In this document: positions 56,718 to 64,000 of the stretch, one piece after another
Layout of the letters: every line of letters begins with the position of its first letter
Position numbering within the stretch: position 1 is the stretch's first letter
Assembly: GCF_003589595.1 (NCBI RefSeq)
Contig: NW_020653718.1
Coordinates: forward strand, 182,399-246,398
Source: Hyposmocoma kahamanoa
Taxonomy: Eukaryota; Arthropoda; Insecta; Lepidoptera; Cosmopterigidae
DNA length: 64,000 nt
Reading direction: 5' to 3'
The notes under the pieces: generated by a model
Database searches by the model: none
What the model was told of the DNA's origin: nothing
What the model saw: only the letters and a program-made list of their open reading frames with translations
Made by a program: the position numbers and the translations under genes

Positions 56718-58015
56718 CTTACATCAGTATTTTAACCTCTTAAAACAATGTTACTTTAACCTTACCTTGACTTTTCGTACCATAACGTGCTTAAAGTGAG
56801 CTTATTGTAATGTTAAAACTATAATGTTTTATTGGCAGCTTTGTGACTATTCCTTCACTCAGTTCATACTATGACGCGACTTTAACATTAAAGTAATATT
56901 GTTCTTATGTCAAATTTAACAATCTTAAAATAGTTACACGGATGCAATGGAAACAATATTATTTTCAGTTTTATTGTCTTAATATTGATTTGTAATGATT
57001 AAAGTTAAGTTGAACTTATTTATTTACATATTTATCTTTTCAATATTTTGTTTATTTTTTATTTAATAGCACATAAAAATTAATTTCTCGTCAAACAAAA
57101 AAACACGATGTTTATTTCGTAAAATTATGAACATATCTATATGCTCCTTGGCGTAACTAACAGTTGACACTAGAGTAGAATAGTTCCGAATTCACAACGT
57201 GACTCTTAAGAGTCAGCTTGTTCTATTTATTTTTCTTGAAAATGCGGAATAATTATTGAAAACAACGTAATTTTAATAGATTTTATTATTACATACTTTT
57301 TTTTAACAGTAAACATTTTTTGAATGTAAATAATATTAAATACTTAAACATTATACCACGATAAGACGATTCGGAATATCAAAAACGAAGAGATGGCATT
57401 ATATAGTTCACATAGCGTTATCTCTTTCCTATTTTTAGTAAGGAATACACAATATTAGGAAATCATTCGTTCTTTCAATCACTTTTGCAATAATACATTA
57501 CTTGGTTGACAGGTTCGTCATGGTACGAATATGAGTAATATTATAATAGGTTTACTTTAAGCTTACATTGAAATAAGATGTGTTTTTGGAAAGGTTATGG
57601 TACACCCCCGGACCTTTAACAAAAACATCTCCAGTTTAATTTGCATTTACAATGAATTTTGTTGAAACCATATCGTACTAAGTGCCTTTTTTCTTGTATG
57701 TATTTATATTAAAACGGTCATTCGCAATCAAAAAGCTAAAAAATAATACCATGGCCATATAATTATGTAAACGACATTGTTCGGACATTCAATGACCTAT
57801 CACGTTTATGTTATGAACACGTTCTTCCAAATAAGTTACTTTTGTACACTTTCGCCCTAATTAAGAGTTCGACACGGAAACGTATCAAGACAGTTAGAAA
57901 AAGCTTTATATCCTTGCTATAAAGGCGAAAAACACGTGAGTTTGAGGTCGACAGGCGGACCAAGCGGTAGCAAAATGGGCAACATTATTTTTACTCTTAT
58001 TTCATGAACATAAGG

Positions 58016-58035
58016 CGTGTGTGTGNNNNNNNNNN

Positions 58036-58080
<45 letters not shown>

Positions 58081-58081
58081 T
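58016..58081. repeat. (GT)n microsatellite with a 10-N gap
   Basis: Pure GT units flank ten Ns at 58026-58035. Length is unknown because of the gap. Confidence 0.97.
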
Positions 58082-58739
58082 GCGTGGATGTTTGTGACAA
58101 TAAGTGTTAGAATATAGTGTTACAATATATTGTGTACACCAAGGTATATAGGTAAGTGTAACATACAAAAGTATTTACTTTACAACTTAAGTCTTAAACA
58201 GTAATCTTCATTACAGCCTCAGTCTCTTCATAATTTAACTTATGTAGCCATTGAACTACAGATCTTTTACAGTCATGTAACTTCATGTGATAGATGTTTA
58301 AAGTTTTATTTATGCGGTTATTATAATAATATTAAAATGAGAAAAATTGTTGCTGTATGTCATTTTTAAATTTAATCAAATCATATCAAAATTATCTTTA
58401 TTTCGAAAAAAAAGGTAAGCAAATTACATTTGAAATCGTCACATTTAGACAATTTTTAAAACCATAAGAGTGCGTTTACATAATTTTTGATAAACCTGAA
58501 TTTGTTGCCTCACAAAAGAACCGAGAACCCCCTAAAGTCTTAAGTTCGGTAAAACGAGCATCCATTTATGTTTATTCATTATTCAAACGCACAAAAAGTA
58601 AACAATTGAAAATATACTGTGATACAATGATCAATATGCCAATTACCTTAAAAATCTCCGAAAGTGAGGTACGTGAGCTTAATTTATGTATCGCTCTAAC
58701 CGCACGCTTCTCCAAAATAAAAATTGTTTCTATATTTGA

Positions 58740-59206
58740 AGCGGCGCCTCACAATAAAATACCGTATGACATTATACTGTGAAAGTAACTGAAGTCAACG
58801 GTTCTGGCTGTCTCGACGTCAGTAAGCTGCCTGACTTTTCGTACGGCATAAGCAGCAGAACTAAGCTTTCCAAGTACTGTCGAAATATGTGGGTTCCACT
58901 GAAGTTTTGAATTAACCTTTATTCCCAAAAAGACAGTGGTGTCCTCCAAATCCAATTGTACATTATTAAGTTTCATGTCAGTTGCTACATTTTTTACATT
59001 AGGTAGCGTAAACATACACATTTTGTGTTCTTGGAGTTGAGGTTAAGATTGTTTACAGTAAACTAATTTTGAACTTTAGATAGAGCACTATTTACGTCGT
59101 CATAATTAGTTTTATTTCTATCAATATTAAAAATCAAGGAAGTATCATCAGCAAATAGCACAATCGCACAGAAGTTGTTTATAAAGTAAGGAAGATCATT
59201 ATCTAG
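58740..59206 (-). pseudogene. Jockey/CR1-like LINE RT fragment with FADD
   Basis: The minus strand reads DLPYFINNFCAIVLFADDTS, LIFNIDRNKTNYDDVNSALS, a stop, VNNLNLNSKNTKC and, after a frameshift, LEDTTVFLGIKVNSKLQW, SAAYAVRKVRQL and VDFSYFHSIMSYGI. FADD is the reverse-transcriptase catalytic box, which the 24-kb copy lacks. The sequence differs from that copy, so it is probably another family of the same group. Both ends are truncated. Confidence 0.78.
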
Positions 59207-59207
59207 A

Positions 59208-59347
59208 AGGGCACTGCCATACATGCCTGTAGTTTACCAGCACTATTACCGTTCAAAATCTAAACGCAGTAATGGTCACGTTACTGCTTGGCGGCAGAAA
59301 TAGGCAAAATGGCAGTACTTCTCTGGACAAGCTCTATTACTGCTACA
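59208..59347 (-). repeat. Repeat A, patched copy
   Basis: Reverse orientation. The order is GGGCACTGCC, then ATGCCTGTAGTTTACCAGCA, CGCAGTAATGGTCACGTTAC and TGGCGGCAGAAATAGGC, ending in CTATTACTGCTACA. The AAAGTTGACAAGTC box is deleted. It abuts the LINE RT fragment. Confidence 0.8.
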
Positions 59348-60220
59348 ACATACAGTACACTTTTTGTTAGATAAAATGTTATACAAAGCTTTTAACGGAC
59401 TTCTTTGTCAGTACAGTGTGTGACGACAAAAGCAAACATTATATAAATATATAAGGTAATAAAAGAATTGCTTGCAAAATTGTTTCTCGTATTCCACACC
59501 CTATCTGTTTATTTTCTCGTTTAAAGAGTTTAAGTTAATTTAAATTGCAAACGAGCGAATAAACGAATATTTACATTTCAAAGTTCTAAAATGTCTTTAT
59601 AATTTTAAAATAAAGTCGCAGTCAGACTACCATTTTACACTGATTGCTAAAAAGTAAAATAAATGGCGTAACAAAAAGAGTATCAATGAAGAAGAAACCT
59701 TTTACTTTTATAGCCCATAAATGCGCTTTAACCTTTTAAAAATAATGTTTTAAGCTTTAATAAAAAATCTATATATCTGGATTAGACGCCATTTTGTATT
59801 AGGTTTATGGCTCATCATTTTTTGTAAGATAGATTTATTCGAAATTGAAGTCGAAGACGATTATATTTTGCGCCCTGTTAGATTCTTAGACTGGGACTGA
59901 ATACACATCCTTACACTTGAAAATGCAGGATTGTTTTTAATAAAACTTAGAGAAGTCATATATATCCACATTCACTCAAACACACGCACATACAGAGATA
60001 CACACAAAGACAATTCCATGGTAACAGGACAGATAGCTAGCATGAGATGACTCTTGTGTGAAGCCTTTGATATGATCCCGTTCCACGGGTAGGTAAGCAT
60101 GAGTGGCACGGGCTCCACTGCCAGATTAACTAAAAACATCAAAAAGCTGATATACAATGTGTTGATTTGTACCCTCGTCATATTTATGAAATTCGTAATA
60201 GAAATACTGGTTGGACTGTA

Positions 60221-60479
60221 CGAAAGGGGGCACTATGGAAACTGGTTAGAACATTTTTAAAGATTCTTTTATTTTGAAATTGTTTTTAGTATTTGTTTCG
60301 AAAGAAAGATAAGATAAAAATAAACTTTTAGTTCTTATTAATTTTTCTCCGCGGGTGATAGTTTTCGAGAAAATTAAGCTGAATATTTTTCATTTACCAA
60401 AAAACTAATAAAACTAAACTACTGAAAAATTCAATCGATTTTTTTAACTTACGTCGAGTTTCCATAGTGCCCCCTTTTC
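60221..60479. mobile_element. Tc1/mariner-type MITE, 259 bp
   Basis: Flanked by TA at 60219-60220 and 60480-60481. The inverted ends share AAAGGGGGCACTATGGAAAC perfectly (21 bp with the next T). The AT-rich interior is non-coding. No matching autonomous element is in the window; the 36.3-kb mariner has different ends. Confidence 0.85.
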
Positions 60480-60913
60480 TACCGCCTGACCATCTCACCG
60501 CTAAATTATCTAAAAATGTTTTAAAAAAATATTCTGTTCATATTCTGGCTATTTGTATCTAGTATAGTTTTGCAAAATTATCCATAAATACTATCCACCG
60601 TGCGAGCGTAGCGACCTAGAGCACCCGATCGCCCGTCCTCTATCGGTACGTAAATTTTCTCGATCGCTTATTTACCTATTTTTTATTGTTATGATTGTGA
60701 GTTATTTTATGTATGGTTTAAATTCAGTTTTGGTAGGTTTAGGTTGCATGAGGTATTGCTAGAAGCGTTTTTTTTTTATAAAATATAAGTGCGCATTCGA
60801 CCTCTATCTCACCTAATGGAAAGTTCAAGATCTTTTAGTCAGGTGATTGCCAATCTATGTTTACTTATCACATTAATTAAAAAATAAGAATTTATGACTT
60901 CTTTTCCTTTTTT

Positions 60914-61210
60914 AACCGACTTCAAAAAAGGAGGAGGTTCTCAATTCGACTGTATGTTCTTCTTTTTTGTTTTTTTTTTTGTATGTATGTTACGCGATAA
61001 CTCCGGTATTTGTGAATCGATTTTAGAAAGAGGGTAATTCCATAGTGGTCCCATTTTATTTTGAAGAAAATCAACCACCTCAAAGGGTGGCTGTTCACGC
61101 ATGAAGATTCATTTTTATAAATAGCGCCTGACTTTAATTTAGGAGCAATTACTTTTAGCAATTATTTAGTTGATTTTGCTATTTCTCCGATTCAATTTTT
61201 TAGTGATTTG
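60914..61210 (+). mobile_element. AACCGAC repeat, copy 3, 3' truncated
   Basis: AACCGACTTCAAAAAAGGAG through AAATAGCGCCTGACTTTAAT and TTGATTTTGCTATTTCTCCG, then the match is lost. The right inverted end is missing. Confidence 0.75.
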
Positions 61211-61669
61211 GATTCAGTTTCGAATATAGAATTATCTCGATAATATGGCGAGAATGCAAATTAAACACTGTATATCATTCTTAGACAATGATGTTCCATT
61301 TTGCTGTGGAAACGTTGAGTCCTTATGTGACATCGGCGAAACTATTCGCAAAGGAACTTACAATTCGTCGTTCAAGCCTGTTGTGACCATCTTCTTCATC
61401 TTGCCGTGTAGATGACGTACACTGTACTATTGCGACATAAAACTTCGTCAAGGGACTCTCGCTGACCTGCGGACATGTGTGCAATCATGGTAAAAGGGTT
61501 TGCCCATCGGCGAAACATGCTCGCCGGTGTTCAGAAGGCTGGCTATTTCTTACGCCAAAAAATAATCTCAATTATTTATAGGGATATATTACAATCCTTC
61601 AGTGCAGGGTGAACCAAGGTTCGACCCCCAGTGAAAATTATCACTTTAAAATAGTAGTATCCAGTGTAG

Positions 61670-61855
61670 ACATCCGAGGAAATTAGACATCAGAGGGCGC
61701 GGCAGACCACCTCAGCGCTGAATGGACGACATCCGACGACACGGAGGTCGGAACTGGATGAGTCGGGTACAAGATCGCCAACAGTGGAAGAAGAGGGAAG
61801 AAGCCTACATCCAAGATTGGACAATAAAACGGTCGCCATGATGATGATGATCGAG
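61670..61855 (+). pseudogene. RTE-clade LINE 3' coding end, second family
   Basis: The plus strand reads RGRGRPPQRWMDDIRRHGGR, NWMSRVQDRQQWKKREEAYI and QDWTIKRSP, then an (ATG)n tail at about 61838-61851. It has the same layout as the 16.4-kb remnant but a clearly different sequence. Confidence 0.75.
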
Positions 61856-61892
61856 TGTAGAAAATTTTATTTCTTTCTTCTGCATATTAATT

Positions 61893-62767
61893 CCTTTTTC
61901 ACTTCTCATGCTCTAAAAGTACGTCATGATAAGAGCACTCTTCACGTACGATCACATGTAGTTTTATAAAACCATAAAGTATAGGTAGCAAAAAGTAGTA
62001 TATTTTTATCGAGGGACTAAAACGAGTCAATACGATAGGTAAACCCGAGGTGGTTAGCCACCCGAGCTTTAGCGAAGGTGTCTATTACTCCGTGTGTTCA
62101 TATAAGCTTTTAGTTGTGAGGTGAAAACTTTTTTTTTATTATTGAAAAAAGAAAAATTTATTTATTTATTTCAATAGTTTACGCTCTACAATAAAATCAC
62201 GAACCAAAATTCTGAAGTTTTCGTGGTTTTTTTTTATCTAACCAGACCCAGATACAACAAATGCAACAAAACGCCACGCTTAGCGGTCTTTGGCAATTAT
62301 GAGCGTCTTTACATCGCGTCACTAAAATGGTCCATACAGAAACGCACTAAAGCGGGAAAATAATATGGCGCCACGATCTACGTAAAGGCACGGAACTAAA
62401 ACCGAGTGTAGTCTTAGAACGTAACATTTTCGTATTAAAAATGGTCCACACCCAATCACTTTTTATTATTGAATCTCTGTGAGACGGTAGGTTTATTTCC
62501 TTTGATGAAATATTATAATGTTAAATTATAATTATCTTTTTTTTTTGTTTTTGTGTTTGTTTTTAAGTGTTAACTAACACTTAATGAAGTTTTACCTTTT
62601 AGCACAAACCAGAGCAAGTATTGGCTATTCGAGTTTGTCTAGGTCACTCGAAGTAAATTAAAAAGCTAGGTACTTTTTACTACCTACGGATTAAATGGTG
62701 TACTTTACTCCCTATACGTAAGGCTATATTGATGAGTACTTTTAGAGCATGAGAAGTGAAAAACTAT
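61893..62767. mobile_element. Candidate inverted-repeat element, about 875 bp
   Basis: TTTTTCACTTCTCATGCTCT then AAAAGTACGTCATGA on the left is mirrored at 62733-62767 by the reverse complement with few differences (about 31 bp). A single related end occurs at 25478-25502. The interior has no coding sequence. Confidence 0.6.
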
Positions 62768-63421
62768 TATACTGGCCTTTGGACATTCATTCAATAAAAC
62801 AGTTACGTACTTTGCACGTAACAACCTTAAAGGATTGGATGAAAATCCAAAAAAAGAAAAAAGAAAATATAATAAAGGAGGGGAAAACCTCTAGATTTTA
62901 TGAGATAAAGCACGATGATTTATAGCGTTCTTTATTGCAGTGTTTGTCACAGAGGCGTCGTACCGACCTCTGATTAGGCGTGGAACGGTATGAATACACA
63001 GCTTTTGCGTCATGAAATGTGATATCGTATATTTTGTATGCATTTTGATGACTTTTTCTAACGGAGTAAGTTGCTATATATTTGTACAGGTAACAAAATT
63101 GAATTCTATTTTTGTAATAATTTTTTTTTAATTGTTAGCATTTTTTTAATAAGTAAAATACATAGTAGAATAATACCTTGGGAATCAACTTTAAAATTAC
63201 GCCATGTGTATATGTACATAGCATTATTGCACGCGACTGTACATTGTCCAATGAAACGCGTCTAAAGTAAATTATTTGAATTCTTCATTTCCATGTAAAA
63301 ATGACATTACACATTTTACACAAATTTAAATTTTACTAAAGTGCAATAATTTAAATAAATGTCAATGGGGTACTTTGACTTTTGGATAATGTCACCAATT
63401 TGAGTAAAAATTTATTTTTTT

Positions 63422-63592
63422 ACAATATCTAGTTACGGGACGAACAAGTCGTGGGCCGGGTGGTAAGCTACAGGTCTGTTCATAACAGTTGCAGTACCAT
63501 TCAGAGGTTTAAATCGCAAAGATCTGAGGGGCACTGCACCTGTCACCCTTAGATATAAGTTGACAAGTTCCATGTGCCAGTAATTTCATCGT
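63422..63592 (-). repeat. Repeat A, 3' half
   Basis: Reverse orientation. AATATCTAGTTACGGGACGA through AGTTGACAAGTTCCATGTGC and TAATTTCATCG. It has an extra GCCGGGTGG variant at 63455. Confidence 0.87.
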
Positions 63593-63913
63593 TCCCTGTA
63601 CGTTGCTTCAAGTTTTATTTAAAAGAATTTACCAAGTTGGCACTTTTTAATGTAACCTTTGGAAACTAATTGTACAATACAAAAAGTTTAAATTTAAATT
63701 ATCAGAAGTCCTGGCAAAGATGCAATTTCTAGACAGAAACCGATGGCACCTACCGATGTTTTTCTTATATAACCTTTTTTTTCTGAAGGATAATTTGCAG
63801 TCTGCCATAACGGCCTTGACTGCACCACCGGATAAAAGGCTGAAGGCTCTTAACTCATTAAAACTTTATGTAGCTGGTCTAAGGCGCCTACATGGACACG
63901 GACCTTAGCTCCT

Positions 63914-64000
63914 CCTCAAAAGTACGTGGAATTACGTCTATTTGCTAAGTTTTATTGAAATATCCCCTAATTCTCCACTATACAGGACTTGATACTGGAG
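63914..64000 (-). mobile_element. AACCGAC repeat, copy 4, runs off the right edge
   Basis: CTCAAAAGTACGTGGAATTA, TTGCTAAGTTTTATTGAAAT and TACAGGACTTGATACTGGAG are the reverse complement of the 3' end of copy 2 (44130-44225). The rest lies beyond 64000. Confidence 0.8.

Noticed and set aside
59972..60181. 69-codon minus frame with a hydrophobic N-terminus, considered as the missing dpr signal-peptide exon
   Set aside because: There is no GT donor of the needed phase near the end of the frame and no similarity to a Dpr N-terminus. Reading frames on both strands are open over the core, so it may be a repeat.
63720..63908. 62-codon plus frame near the right edge
   Set aside because: No recognised domain. 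The last part runs toward an AACCGAC repeat and the start is in AT-rich DNA.

Overview
The window reads as insect nuclear DNA, most likely from a moth or butterfly. It is AT-rich, almost empty of long open frames, and full of transposon remains of kinds common in Lepidoptera: R1-clade, RTE-clade and Jockey/CR1-like LINEs, tRNA-headed SINEs, mariner and hAT elements. It also carries the repeat that begins AACCGACTTC and continues into an AAAAAAGGAGGAGG run. The lepidopteran assignment is an inference from repeat types; no species is claimed.

The only cellular gene I can support is one minus-strand gene of the Dpr (defective proboscis extension response) family, cell-surface proteins with two Ig domains that bind DIP proteins in synaptic partner recognition. 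Four coding exons are visible: 31010-30811 and 14990-14780 (Ig domain 1), and 10039-9912 and 441-273 (Ig domain 2). All have canonical AG/GT borders and all splice phases agree across introns of about 15.8, 4.7 and 9.5 kb. Together they give about 235 residues. The signal-peptide exon was not found and the C-terminal membrane-anchor exon lies past the left edge. The sequence from 31011 to the right edge is either the first intron plus upstream DNA, or intergenic.

The rest is mobile DNA at different stages of decay. One SINE-like family, here called repeat A (about 300 bp, more than twenty copies, both strands), dominates. Other families are repeat C (tRNA-headed SINE), repeat B, repeat D, the AACCGAC repeat, and several inverted-repeat elements. 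Elements whose ends I could fix with target duplications are: a mariner with an almost intact transposase (36284-37560, TA); a heavily deleted Ty3/Gypsy LTR element (49039-50592, 5-bp duplication); two 5'-truncated R1-clade LINE insertions (42229-42827, 16-bp duplication; 34401-34647, 13-bp duplication); a hAT-type MITE (53768-54041, 8-bp duplication); a TA-flanked MITE (60221-60479); and a 102-bp RTE tail inside repeat A (54712-54813, 11-bp duplication). Two 10-N gaps lie in microsatellites at 112-121 and 58026-58035.

I saw no operons, CRISPR arrays, rRNA or bona fide tRNA genes, and no clear undescribed biological system. The most interesting material is the nested mobile-element structure, a perfect 58-bp terminal inverted repeat element and a long foldback element that share terminal bases, and inverted repeat A copies flanking a dpr exon.
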